Below, in pieces: positions 1-6,291 of a DNA stretch of 15,245 bases (positions are counted from its first letter, which is position 1; each line of letters opens with the position of its first letter). The notes under the pieces are model-generated. The model was given only the letters and a program-made list of their open reading frames with translations, was not told where the DNA came from and made no database searches. Origin of the DNA: Actinomycetes bacterium (lineage in GTDB: Bacteria; Actinomycetota; Actinomycetes; Actinomycetales; Actinomycetaceae); the NCBI GenBank assembly GCA_023389315.1, contig JAEWEQ010000049.1, forward strand, positions 1-15,245. Reading direction: 5' to 3'. A program made the translations under genes and the position numbers.

Positions 1-123
1 GCGTCCCCGGGAACAACGTGGCCAGAGAAAGTAGCGAGCCTCATCCGCAATGACTTCCTCACCAACCCGCTGGTGCAGCACACCGGCCTAGGAATTCCCC
101 ACGAAGCTACCTTCACTCTCTAA
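1..123 (+). CDS. C-terminal 40 residues of an unidentified protein (5' end outside window)
   Basis: Frame 1 is open from the window edge to a TAA at 121-123 and encodes 40 residues ending in HEATFTL. I do not recognise the family. No membrane segment or metal-binding motif is visible in this piece. It converges with the phage polymerase remnant: only 4 bp separate the two stop codons, so it may be the gene bordering an old integration event or another piece of it. That this is a real gene rests only on the open frame and codon choice. Confidence 0.4.
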   Translation, partial: ASPGTTWPEKVASLIRNDFLTNPLVQHTGLGIPHEATFTL

Positions 124-127
124 TTCC

Positions 128-421
128 CTAGTCTTTGCGGTAAAACGAACACTCAAACCCGTCAGCATCCAACGGCAACCCTTCCGCCCAGGGCGGGGTT
201 TGGGACATGAGATCACACACTTCATCGACGGTGCCATTAGGGGTTTCGATGATGATTTCGTCGTGGACGTGCATCACGATCTGATACCCTCCTAGCTCCA
301 CCAAACCTGCCGCCTGAACCTCCTCAACAAGCGCTCGACCAGCGTCACGCCTGCTTCCGGGCGACCACTTCGAGCGTACGCTAACCGCCAAAAACCCGCG
401 ATAACAAGCAAAAACGCCCAT
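128..421 (-). pseudogene. Remnant of phage-type family A DNA polymerase (C-terminal end)
   Basis: The 97-residue frame contains, from about residue 46, the segment QIVMHVHDEIIIETP, which matches polymerase motif C of family A (PolA-like) enzymes. Its HDE triad includes one of the metal-binding acidic residues. The end, with PPWAEGLPLDADGFECSFYRKD split here as PPWAEGLPL and ADGFE...FYRKD, is the usual C-terminus of phage and prophage family A polymerases. Complete enzymes have roughly 600-700 residues; only the last 75 or so are recognisable, and residues 1-25 look unrelated, so the gene is a 5'-deleted fragment. It lies directly beyond the 3' end of tRNA-Gly, a common place for phage integration. 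An expressed short protein cannot be excluded, but it would lack motifs A and B and could not polymerise DNA. Confidence 0.72.
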
Positions 422-463
422 CCCGATCCGCCACCGGGGTTTGTGTCAAAATGGGTGTCTAAG

Positions 464-537
464 TGGAGCGGGTGACGGGAATCGAACCCGCGCTGTCAGC
501 TTGGGAAGCTGAAGTTCTACCATTGAACTACACCCGC
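464..537 (-). tRNA. tRNA-Gly, anticodon CCC
   Basis: On the minus strand the 5' end GCGGGTG (531-537) pairs perfectly with CACCCGC (468-474), giving a 7-bp acceptor stem. The discriminator is U (467), and CCA is encoded at 464-466. The anticodon stem TCAGC/GCTGA encloses the loop TTCCCAA, so the anticodon is CCC (complement of 503-505), which reads GGG codons. The T arm GCGGG-TTCGATT-CCCGT is canonical. The D arm contains AGTTCAATGGTAGAAC. The 3' end points toward the phage polymerase remnant at 128-421. Confidence 0.97.
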
Positions 538-570
538 GTGGCCAGTACCGGCAAGGCATCTGACCCAGCT

Positions 571-600
571 AGTATAACCGTCCGCCAGGGGAGGGCACAA
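571..600 (-). promoter_or_regulatory. Promoter of tRNA-Gly
   Basis: On the minus strand there is a -35-like TTGTGC (complement of 595-600) and a good -10 TATACT (complement of 571-576), separated by 18 bp. The predicted transcription start is near 564, about 27 bases ahead of the mature tRNA 5' end. The fit to a sigma-70 type housekeeping promoter is good. Confidence 0.7.
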
Positions 601-713
601 ACCAGGGCCGCCGGTCCCCCGATAGCAGGACGCGCGCCAGAGCTACCGCTGCCGCGCATCCGGTTCGGTTCCACCGGTAGCAAAGACGTAAAGTGGGGGG
701 AGAGCTTGGAACG

Positions 714-1280
714 ATGAAAAGAGAAGAAGTGCCCCTCGACCCACGGGCCACGCGCCCTAGCCAGCCGTCAGGCGGCCCAGCGTTCAACAGAACCAGCGCG
801 CAAGCCACCCCACCCCCACCCACCCAGTCGCCGTCCGATCGGCCAGCCGACGTGGTGGCGGTGGCGATTATCCGCCACGCCGAGCAGCCGCAACTACTCG
901 CCGCGCAACGCGCCTACCCCTCCTCGTTGAAAGGAAAATGGGAACTGCCCGGTGGGAAAGTCGAACCCGGTGAAGACTACCAACAGGCTCTGGCGCGCGA
1001 AATCCAAGAAGAACTTGCTTGCGAAATCCGCCTCTCCCAGCAGGTCCTGAACCCTGATCGCGAGGACGGGGCGTGGCCGATCCTGCAAGGGCGACGGATG
1101 TTCGTGTGGCTGGGTACCGCCCTCGACGAACCGCAGGTAGGAGCGGACCACCTCGCGGTGAAGTGGTGCGCTGAATCCGACTACCGGGACCTCGATTGGC
1201 TGGCACCGAACTACCCGATTGTCCAGGCCGTGTGGCGGCTCATTGCTGAGACAACCCCATCCCAGTTTGGCGACATATAA
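714..1280 (+). CDS. Nudix hydrolase (MutT-like)
   Basis: The 188-residue protein carries a Nudix domain from about residue 46. Its Nudix box runs from G81 to C103 (GKVEPGE...REIQEELAC) and keeps the G-x5-E-x7-RE-x2-EE core that binds the catalytic Mg2+. The later conserved Gly is Ala. The preceding GKWELPGGK is typical of MutT/8-oxo-dGTPase-like enzymes, which hydrolyse oxidised nucleoside triphosphates to monophosphates; the exact substrate cannot be read from sequence. Residues 1-45 are Pro/Ser/Thr-rich and probably disordered, an unusual extension for this family. I chose ATG 714 because the purine-rich GGGGGGAG near 694-701 lies about 12 bases before it. The in-frame GTG at 693 overlaps that site, and a later start nearer residue 45 remains possible. 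It lies 23 bp upstream of the TetR-family gene on the same strand. Confidence 0.88.
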   Translation: MKREEVPLDPRATRPSQPSGGPAFNRTSAQATPPPPTQSPSDRPADVVAVAIIRHAEQPQLLAAQRAYPSSLKGKWELPGGKVEPGEDYQQALAREIQEELACEIRLSQQVLNPDREDGAWPILQGRRMFVWLGTALDEPQVGADHLAVKWCAESDYRDLDWLAPNYPIVQAVWRLIAETTPSQFGDI

Positions 1281-1297
1281 CCCTCAAGTGTCATAAT
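1267..1297 (+). promoter_or_regulatory. Probable promoter of the TetR-family gene, leaderless
   Basis: A -10-like CATAAT (1292-1297) is preceded by a -35-like TTGGCG (1267-1272) with a 19-bp spacer. A start about 7 bases after the -10 falls at 1304, the first base of the ATG, and there is no ribosome binding site between. This suggests a leaderless transcript. The -35 overlaps the end of the Nudix gene. Confidence 0.45.
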
Positions 1298-1303
1298 GGG
1301 GTC

Positions 1304-2017
1304 ATGCCGAAAATTAGTGGATCTAACCTCGAAGAACACCGGGAGAACACTCGCGCCGCCCTCTTCCACGCGCTGTCCTCCCTGCTGCGCAAGCAGTCCT
1401 TCGAATCAATCACCATGACCCAGATCGCGCGCCGCGCCGGAGTGGGGCGCACCGCCGTCTACAACCACTTCGGCGACAAAGAATCCTTGCTGTTCGACCT
1501 CATGTCCACCATGACCGAACAGTTCACCCAAACCCTGTCCGAAGCCCTATCCCACACCGACGACCCGCTCGAGCGCCTGCGCATCTACATTCGCGCCCAA
1601 CTTGAACTCAAACAGCACTTCCACCTTTCCGAGGGCGTGAACCTGCGCAACCTGGTGCGCACCCAACCGGCGGAGAAAGTACGCGCCCACGCCCACGTCG
1701 TCGAACACATCCTCCACCACCTCATCGCCCAGGCTCACGCCGCCGGCATCATCACCGAACCACCCAGCCCCCTCACCATGCTGATGGTCCACTCCGCCCT
1801 CACCGGCCCCACCCTGCCGGCGGACCCGGTGGAGCGCCAGCGCGTACTCGACCACGTCGAAGCCTTCATCCTGCGGGGCTTGGGAGCCAGTGAAGCCGCG
1901 GTGCAACGCACCGACGAAGTCGTCGAAGAGCTGCATTTCGCGTTCCCCGTTGACCAGGTCGAGGACGGTGCCGACGCTCCCGGATACGCGCGCTGCCCCA
2001 TAAACGTGGTGGTTTAA
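1304..2017 (+). CDS. TetR/AcrR-family transcriptional regulator
   Basis: This is a 237-residue, one-domain-plus-sensor repressor-type protein. The N-terminal helix-turn-helix lies at about residues 36-60 (ITMTQIARRAGVGRTAVYNH, then FGDKESLL), which is the TetR DNA-binding signature. The remaining roughly 170 residues are helical and variable, as expected for ligand binding and dimerisation, with no recognisable ligand class. The ORF begins with ATG at 1304, and no Shine-Dalgarno sequence precedes it. The target is unknown. TetR proteins usually act on their own promoter and neighbours, but no clear dyad is seen directly at its start. The gene converges with trxA, and a hairpin lies between them. 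Confidence 0.9.
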   Translation: MPKISGSNLEEHRENTRAALFHALSSLLRKQSFESITMTQIARRAGVGRTAVYNHFGDKESLLFDLMSTMTEQFTQTLSEALSHTDDPLERLRIYIRAQLELKQHFHLSEGVNLRNLVRTQPAEKVRAHAHVVEHILHHLIAQAHAAGIITEPPSPLTMLMVHSALTGPTLPADPVERQRVLDHVEAFILRGLGASEAAVQRTDEVVEELHFAFPVDQVEDGADAPGYARCPINVVV

Positions 2018-2050
2018 CGCTCCCGCACCGGCCAGTTCGAGGGGGGAGTA

Positions 2051-2128
2051 GGGGCTGGAAAAGCAAAGAGGCGAGTCAGCCAGCCCGCGAACAACCAGCC
2101 CGGTCGAGACCGGGACCGGGGCTGGAAA
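2051..2128. repeat. Repeated GGGGCTGGAAA with stem-forming sequence after the TetR gene
   Basis: GGGGCTGGAAA occurs at 2051-2061 and again at 2118-2128. CCAGCCC copies at 2080-2086 and 2095-2101 can pair with either, and CCCGGTCGAGACCGGG (2099-2114) forms a compact stem. Together they could fold as a second, less regular terminator behind the TetR gene. No gene is seen in 2018-2193. Confidence 0.35.
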
Positions 2129-2142
2129 GGCAGATAACAAAG

Positions 2143-2171
2143 CGGTGCCGCCACAAAACGTGGCGGCACCG
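2143..2171. terminator. Bidirectional hairpin terminator between TetR gene and trxA
   Basis: A perfect 12-bp stem CGGTGCCGCCAC (2143-2154) and GTGGCGGCACCG (2160-2171) encloses the loop AAAAC. It sits between two convergent genes. The T-tracts on both sides are short (ATGCTTTA on plus, GCTTTGTT on minus), so it is a strong hairpin with weak tails, as often seen in GC-rich actinobacteria. Confidence 0.75.
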
Positions 2172-2193
2172 AATGCTTTACAACCGGGCAGGG

Positions 2194-2565
2194 TTACTGC
2201 GCGTTGCCTTCCGCTTCTGCGACCTGGCGGCGCACCTCATCCATGTCCAGTTCGCGGATCTGCGAAATCAAGTCCTCCAGGGCTTCCGCCGGCAGCGCAC
2301 CGGCCTGGCGGAACACTGCGATCCCATCGCGGAACGCCATCAGCGTGGGGATGGAAGAAATCATCGCGGCCGCAGCTAACTGCTGTTCCTGCTCGGTGTT
2401 CACCTTCAAGAAAGTGATGTCGGAGTGCTTCTCCGAAGCCTTCTCGAAAATCGGGCCGAACATGCGGCACGGTCCGCACCAAGGTGCCCAGAAGTCCACC
2501 AAAACGATGCCTTCCTTTTCAACCGTGGGGCCGAACTCGTCGAACGTGGTCTCAATCGTCGCCAT
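2194..2565 (-). CDS. trxA: Thioredoxin
   Basis: The 123-residue protein has one thioredoxin fold. The redox-active site is W29-C30-G31-P32-C33 within VDFWAPWCGPC, and a cis-proline loop SIPTLMAF follows. It reduces protein disulfides in the cytoplasm, being recharged by thioredoxin reductase. It is slightly longer than the usual 105-110 residues because of an acidic tail. An upstream in-frame ATG exists (2592), but ATG 2565 is preceded by AAAGGA at a 7-base distance, and homologues begin close to here, so I take 2565. The gene lies 135 bp downstream of asd on the same strand and may have its own promoter in that gap, but I could not settle on one. Confidence 0.95.
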   Translation of the reverse strand: MATIETTFDEFGPTVEKEGIVLVDFWAPWCGPCRMFGPIFEKASEKHSDITFLKVNTEQEQQLAAAAMISSIPTLMAFRDGIAVFRQAGALPAEALEDLISQIRELDMDEVRRQVAEAEGNAQ

Positions 2566-2646
2566 CGGTAATCCTTTCATTGGGGCGATCAAACGTTACC
2601 TCCCCGCCCGGCCAGCTACGCAGCTAAACCACTGGGGAACCTAACC

Positions 2647-2674
2647 TTGACAACACCAGTGAACTAGATACTAT
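2647..2674 (+). promoter_or_regulatory. Strong promoter-like sequence reading into asd antisense
   Basis: A consensus -35 TTGACA (2647-2652) is followed after 16 bp by TACTAT (2669-2674). It is the closest match to the sigma-70 consensus seen in the window. It points rightward, where the only annotated gene is asd on the opposite strand. No plus-strand gene with a ribosome binding site follows, so it would give an antisense or non-coding RNA starting near 2681, or it may be a chance match. Confidence 0.4.
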
Positions 2675-2700
2675 TCCCACCCGCAACGGAGGCGTTAGTC

Positions 2701-3750
2701 TCACTGCGACAGTTCAGCCGCCACCAGCTCCGCAATCTGAATGGCGTTCAAGGCCGCGCCCTTACGCAAGTTATCACCCGAAACCACCAGCACCAAGCCG
2801 CGATTGTCCGCCACCGCCTGGTCCTGACGGATCCGCCCCACCAGCGACGGGTCACTCCCCGCACTGGCCAGTGGCGTGGGTACATCCACGCACTCCACGC
2901 CCGGAGCCTGCTCCAGCAGTTCCCGGGCACGCTCCACCGTCAGTGGACGCTCAAACTCAGCGTGGATCGTCAAAGTGTGGCCAGTGATCACCGGTACCCG
3001 CACACAAGTGCCCGACACCGCCAAATCCGGAACACCCAGGATCTTGCGCGACTCGTTGCGTAGCTTCTGCTCCTCGTCAGTCTCCCCACTGCCGTCGTCC
3101 ACCAGGTTCCCCGCCAAGGGCACCACGTTGAAGGCAATCGGAGCAACATAGGTGTGCGGCTGGGGGAACGCCACCGCCTCCCCGTCGGTCGCCAGATTCG
3201 CGGGATCTTGCGCGAGGGCGGCCTCCAACTGGGTGAGCAACTCACGCACCCCGGCCAAACCGGAACCCGATACCGCCTGGTAGGAAGACACCGCCAGGCG
3301 CTTCAAACCGCTTTCGGCGTGCAACGGTTTAAGAACCGGCATCGCCGCCATGGTGGTGCAGTTGGGGTTGGCAATGATCCCACGAGGACGGTCCGTGATC
3401 GCTTCGGGGTTGACCTCCGATACCACTAGCGGAACCTGGTCATCCTTGCGCCAAGCTGAGGAGTTGTCGACCACCACCGCGCCAGCGGCGGCAAATTTCG
3501 GAGCGTATTCCTTCGAAGCGGTGCCACCGGCGGAGAAAATCGCCACGTCGATGCCGCTGTAATCGGCGGTAGCTACGTCCTCGACAATGAATTTGCGTCC
3601 CTGGAACTCAATCTCGCTGCCCGCCGAGCGGGCCGAGGAGAAGAACCGAAAGTCGGTGGCGGGGAAGCGGCGCTCTTCCAAAAGGGTGCGCATCACGCGA
3701 CCCACCTGTCCGGTGGCGCCAACAACTGCAACTGTCAGGGATGAACTCAT
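2701..3750 (-). CDS. asd: Aspartate-semialdehyde dehydrogenase
   Basis: The 349-residue enzyme converts L-aspartyl-4-phosphate to L-aspartate-4-semialdehyde with NADPH, the branch point for lysine, threonine, methionine and diaminopimelate synthesis. The NADP-binding glycine motif GATGQVG is at residues 11-17. The catalytic cysteine is C131 in NPNCTT, and the active-site histidine is H258 in RVPVITGH. Length and motif order are normal for the bacterial enzyme. The ATG (3748-3750) overlaps the lysC TGA in ATGA, so translation is probably coupled to lysC. The pair forms one operon. Confidence 0.97.
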   Translation of the reverse strand: MSSSLTVAVVGATGQVGRVMRTLLEERRFPATDFRFFSSARSAGSEIEFQGRKFIVEDVATADYSGIDVAIFSAGGTASKEYAPKFAAAGAVVVDNSSAWRKDDQVPLVVSEVNPEAITDRPRGIIANPNCTTMAAMPVLKPLHAESGLKRLAVSSYQAVSGSGLAGVRELLTQLEAALAQDPANLATDGEAVAFPQPHTYVAPIAFNVVPLAGNLVDDGSGETDEEQKLRNESRKILGVPDLAVSGTCVRVPVITGHTLTIHAEFERPLTVERARELLEQAPGVECVDVPTPLASAGSDPSLVGRIRQDQAVADNRGLVLVVSGDNLRKGAALNAIQIAELVAAELSQ

Positions 3751-4268
3751 CGTCCCGTACCTCCATAAACTACTGCTTCAGATTCGGTCGCGTCCAAGCC
3801 GAAAGCGGAGTGGACTGCGCGCACCGCCCGATCCAAATCATCCAGCTTCGTCACCACCGAGATGCGGATCTCGGAGGTGGAAATCATGTCAATGTTGATG
3901 CCAGCTTGCGACAGGGCACCGAAAAGCTTGGCCGAAACACCCGGGTTGGTGCGCATACCCGCCCCCACCAAGGACAAGATCCCCACGTTCGGGTTGTAAC
4001 GCAGATCGTCGTACGCCAGCTCAGAGCGGGCCGCTTCAATAGCGGCAATGGTGCGCTCAGCGTCGTCCTCGGGAAGGGTGAAAGTAATATTTGCCTTCCC
4101 CGACCCGGTGGTGGGGACGTTTTGGACGATCATGTCAATATTCGCTTCCGCCTGGGAGACGATCTCAAACAAGCGGGCCGCAGTGCCGGGGGTGTCGCAA
4201 ATACCTACGATGGTGATCTTGTCCTGGCTGCGGTCGTGAGCGATACCGGAAATGACGGGGGCTTCCAC
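3747..4268 (-). CDS. lysC: Aspartate kinase beta subunit (in-frame internal start of lysC)
   Basis: Within lysC, GTG at 4266-4268 (codon 266, in frame) is preceded by GAGGAGG (complement of 4274-4280) at a 5-base distance, a near-perfect Shine-Dalgarno site. Starting here gives a 173-residue protein containing only the two ACT domains. Actinobacterial aspartokinases of the C. glutamicum type are alpha2beta2 complexes whose beta chain, about 172 residues, is made from such an internal start. The beta chain binds the lysine and threonine effectors together with alpha. The site and length agreement are seen here; expression is inferred. Confidence 0.8.
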   Translation of the reverse strand: MEAPVISGIAHDRSQDKITIVGICDTPGTAARLFEIVSQAEANIDMIVQNVPTTGSGKANITFTLPEDDAERTIAAIEAARSELAYDDLRYNPNVGILSLVGAGMRTNPGVSAKLFGALSQAGINIDMISTSEIRISVVTKLDDLDRAVRAVHSAFGLDATESEAVVYGGTGR

Positions 4269-5063
4269 GTCGTCCTCCTCAAAACTAGTGAACGCAACAT
4301 CAGGCACGATGCCACGCAAATCCGGGTGGGCGGGAGAGTTAGAAATCCAAGTGCCGTCCTTCGCGGAGAAGGACGAACGCACATGCAGGGGAACTTGGTA
4401 GCGGCGGGCGAACTCCACTGCCCGCAGGTGCAAAATCTTCGCCCCGTGAGCTGCCAGTTCCAAGGTTTCTTCCTGGTTGATGCGCTGCACGCGCCGGGCA
4501 GTGGGGACGATGCGCGGGTCGGCGGTGAACAGGCCATCCACGTCGGTGTAAATTTCGCACACGTCCGCGTGCAGGGCCGCGGCCAAAGCCACGGCAGTGG
4601 TGTCGGACCCGCCCCGGCCCAACGTGGTTACGTCATCATCGCTGGAAACCCCTTGGAAACCGGCAACGATCGCGACTTGGCCGTCGCGAATGGAACGGGC
4701 CACGCGCTCTGGCACCATCCCGGTGATCTGGGCTTTGCCGAAATGGGAGTTAGTCATCACCCCGGCCTGGGCACCGGTGTAGGAAACCGCGGGGATCCCG
4801 TGGGCGTTAATCGCCATGGCCAACAAGGACATGGAGATACGCTCACCGGCGGACAACAGCATGTCCATTTCGCGTTCCGGGGCGGCGTCAGTCAGTTGAC
4901 CAGCCAGGTCCAAGAAATCGTCGGTGGTGTCCCCCATAGCGGAGACCACGATCACCAGGTTGTGGCCGGCGCGGTGAGTGTCCACGATGCGCTTAGCAAC
5001 GCGTTTCATTGCTTCCACGTCGGAAACAGATGATCCACCGTACTTTTGCACGATCAGTGCCAC
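3747..5063 (-). CDS. lysC: Aspartate kinase (alpha subunit frame)
   Basis: The 438-residue enzyme phosphorylates L-aspartate, the first step of the aspartate pathway. It starts with MALIVQKYGGSSV, the kinase substrate-binding signature, and contains GRGGSDTTAVALAAAL and YTDVDGLFTADPR in the kinase domain. Two ACT regulatory domains fill about residues 275-438 (VGICDTPGTA... and LSLVGAGMRTNPGV...ISTSEIRIS is the second). The start is GTG with GAGGAG five bases upstream. It is about 17 residues longer than Corynebacterium glutamicum LysC. By my recalled alignment to that protein, the positions equivalent to S301 and T308, where substitutions relieve lysine/threonine feedback, are Pro and Ala here, while T311 is kept. 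Confidence 0.97.
   Translation of the reverse strand: MALIVQKYGGSSVSDVEAMKRVAKRIVDTHRAGHNLVIVVSAMGDTTDDFLDLAGQLTDAAPEREMDMLLSAGERISMSLLAMAINAHGIPAVSYTGAQAGVMTNSHFGKAQITGMVPERVARSIRDGQVAIVAGFQGVSSDDDVTTLGRGGSDTTAVALAAALHADVCEIYTDVDGLFTADPRIVPTARRVQRINQEETLELAAHGAKILHLRAVEFARRYQVPLHVRSSFSAKDGTWISNSPAHPDLRGIVPDVAFTSFEEDDVEAPVISGIAHDRSQDKITIVGICDTPGTAARLFEIVSQAEANIDMIVQNVPTTGSGKANITFTLPEDDAERTIAAIEAARSELAYDDLRYNPNVGILSLVGAGMRTNPGVSAKLFGALSQAGINIDMISTSEIRISVVTKLDDLDRAVRAVHSAFGLDATESEAVVYGGTGR
4266..4280 (-). promoter_or_regulatory. Internal ribosome binding site and GTG start for LysC beta
   Basis: The minus-strand sequence GAGGAGGACGACGTG combines a 7-base match to the anti-Shine-Dalgarno region with a GTG at normal spacing, inside the reading frame of lysC. 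The stretch encodes EEDDV, so part of the purine run is demanded by the protein, but the exact spacing supports a working start. Confidence 0.72.
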
Positions 5064-5114
5064 GGGTACTCCTCACATTAGATCCGCTAGCGGGTTAAGC
5101 GGTCAAGTGCCACC

Positions 5115-5120
5115 ACTATA
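5115..5120 (-). promoter_or_regulatory. Possible -10 element for the lysC-asd operon
   Basis: TATAGT on the minus strand fits the TAnnnT pattern and lies about 52 bases before the lysC GTG. No convincing -35 was found at 16-18 bp. The leader would be about 45 bases, too short for a lysine riboswitch. Confidence 0.35.
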
Positions 5121-5195
5121 GGCACGCCGCCACGCATTGGGATAAGTGCATCCAGTGGGTGAAACAGTGGGTAACGCGCGTCACTGGCGCGCAAA

Positions 5196-5213
5196 ATCAG
5201 GGAACTCCCTGAT
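5196..5213. promoter_or_regulatory. 18-bp perfect dyad, probable operator of the ABC transporter operon
   Basis: ATCAGGGA-AC-TCCCTGAT is a perfect 8+8 inverted repeat with a 2-bp centre. It ends 34 bp before the ATG of the ABC ATPase gene and overlaps the place where a -35 would sit for a -10-like TATAGC at 5218-5223. Such placement is typical of a repressor site. The binding protein is not identifiable; no regulator gene is adjacent, and the TetR-family gene lies about 3.2 kb away. Confidence 0.6.
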
Positions 5214-5247
5214 GTTTTATAGCTCACAACTTTGATACCGTGAGGGT

Positions 5248-6291
5248 ATGGCTCTAGTAGCGCACAATCTGCACCGATCCTTTGGGCAAAACCACGCCGT
5301 CGTGGATGCCTCCTTCACCTTGGAACCTGGGACCATCACCGCCCTCGTCGGCCCTAATGGGTGCGGCAAGACCACCACCATGCTGATGCTAGCGGGGCTG
5401 CTTAACCCAGACTCCGGGTGGGTGAGCGTTGATGACCAGGTGATTTCCTCCGCCGACCCCTCCCAGCCGTACTCGCCGCGCAGCGCCGCCCGCGCCCGCT
5501 CCCTGATGGGATGGATGCCAGATGAGTTCGGCTCCTGGCCGGCCCTGCGCTGCCTGGAAGTACTGGAGGCCTTCGCCGGCTTCTACCAAGTTCCCAACCC
5601 CCGCGCCCGCGCCCAGGAAGTCCTGCGCGAGTTCGGGATGGAAGCATTCGCCAACGAACGCCTCATCACCCTCTCACGCGGCCAAAAGCAGCGCTTGGGT
5701 TTGGCTCGCACCCTGCTGCACTCACCGAAATACCTGATCTTGGACGAACCCAGCAACGGGATGGACCCGGCGGCGCGGCGCGACCTACGGGTATTGCTAC
5801 GCGAACTCGCCGCCGAGGGGCGCGCCATTTTGATCTCTTCCCACGTCCTCGTGGAACTAAATGACGTGGCCGACAATGCCATCATGATGCGCGCCGGGCG
5901 AGTGGTCAGCGAAGAGATGGACACGCGGCTGCGCTGGCGCATCGAGATCCTCAACCCCGACCGGTGGGTGGACTACCTCGGTGGTATTGACGCCGCTAAA
6001 TGGGGCGTACAAACCGGTGGCGGACGGCCCGCCAGTTCTTTCCACGAGGACGGTCCGCGCGGTCGAAAACCCGACGCCGTTGGCATGGCGGTGCAGCAGC
6101 GCACCCCAGCACCCGAACGTAAACTCACCGTCACGTTCTGCGCTGAGAGTGAGCGCGAAGCCGCGCAGTTCGTCAGCCAAGCGTGCGCCGCCGGCGTGCT
6201 GATCAGTCGCCTGGAAGCACTCCACCACGATTTGGAGCAGCGCTACCTAGAGATCGAAGGGGCCCTGGGCCAGCAAGGGGGCTTGCGATGA
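5248..6291 (+). CDS. ABC transporter ATP-binding protein (ABC-2 / CcmA-like)
   Basis: The 347-residue ATPase powers the membrane partner encoded next. Visible motifs are Walker A GPNGCGKTT (35-43), the signature LSRGQKQRL (142-150, with Arg in place of the first Gly as in many ABC-2 ATPases), Walker B YLILDE (162-167) followed by the D-loop NGMD, and the H-loop H199. The core ends near residue 235. About 110 further residues follow, including a Gly/Pro/Arg-rich insertion at roughly 258-295 and a C-terminal helix HHDLEQRYLEIE like that of antibiotic-resistance or drug-exporting ABC-2 ATPases. The substrate is unknown. The ATG has only a weak site (GTGAGGG) very close to it, so a short or leaderless transcript is possible. 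Its TGA overlaps the next ATG in ATGA. Confidence 0.93.
   Translation: MALVAHNLHRSFGQNHAVVDASFTLEPGTITALVGPNGCGKTTTMLMLAGLLNPDSGWVSVDDQVISSADPSQPYSPRSAARARSLMGWMPDEFGSWPALRCLEVLEAFAGFYQVPNPRARAQEVLREFGMEAFANERLITLSRGQKQRLGLARTLLHSPKYLILDEPSNGMDPAARRDLRVLLRELAAEGRAILISSHVLVELNDVADNAIMMRAGRVVSEEMDTRLRWRIEILNPDRWVDYLGGIDAAKWGVQTGGGRPASSFHEDGPRGRKPDAVGMAVQQRTPAPERKLTVTFCAESEREAAQFVSQACAAGVLISRLEALHHDLEQRYLEIEGALGQQGGLR

Noticed and set aside
2566..2592. Longer thioredoxin start at ATG 2592
   Set aside because: The AAAGGA before ATG 2565 is well placed, and the added nine residues are not part of thioredoxin.
3741..5033. 430-residue plus-strand open frame opposite lysC
   Set aside because: It is the antisense shadow of lysC; the His/Gly/Val-rich translation has no domain, and the minus strand encodes a clear aspartokinase.
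5064..5247. Lysine riboswitch before lysC
   Set aside because: The likely leader is under 60 bases and lacks the conserved lysine-aptamer elements.
6183..6287. Longer start for the ABC permease
   Set aside because: This part lies within the ATPase gene; ATG 6288 with ATGA overlap is the natural start.
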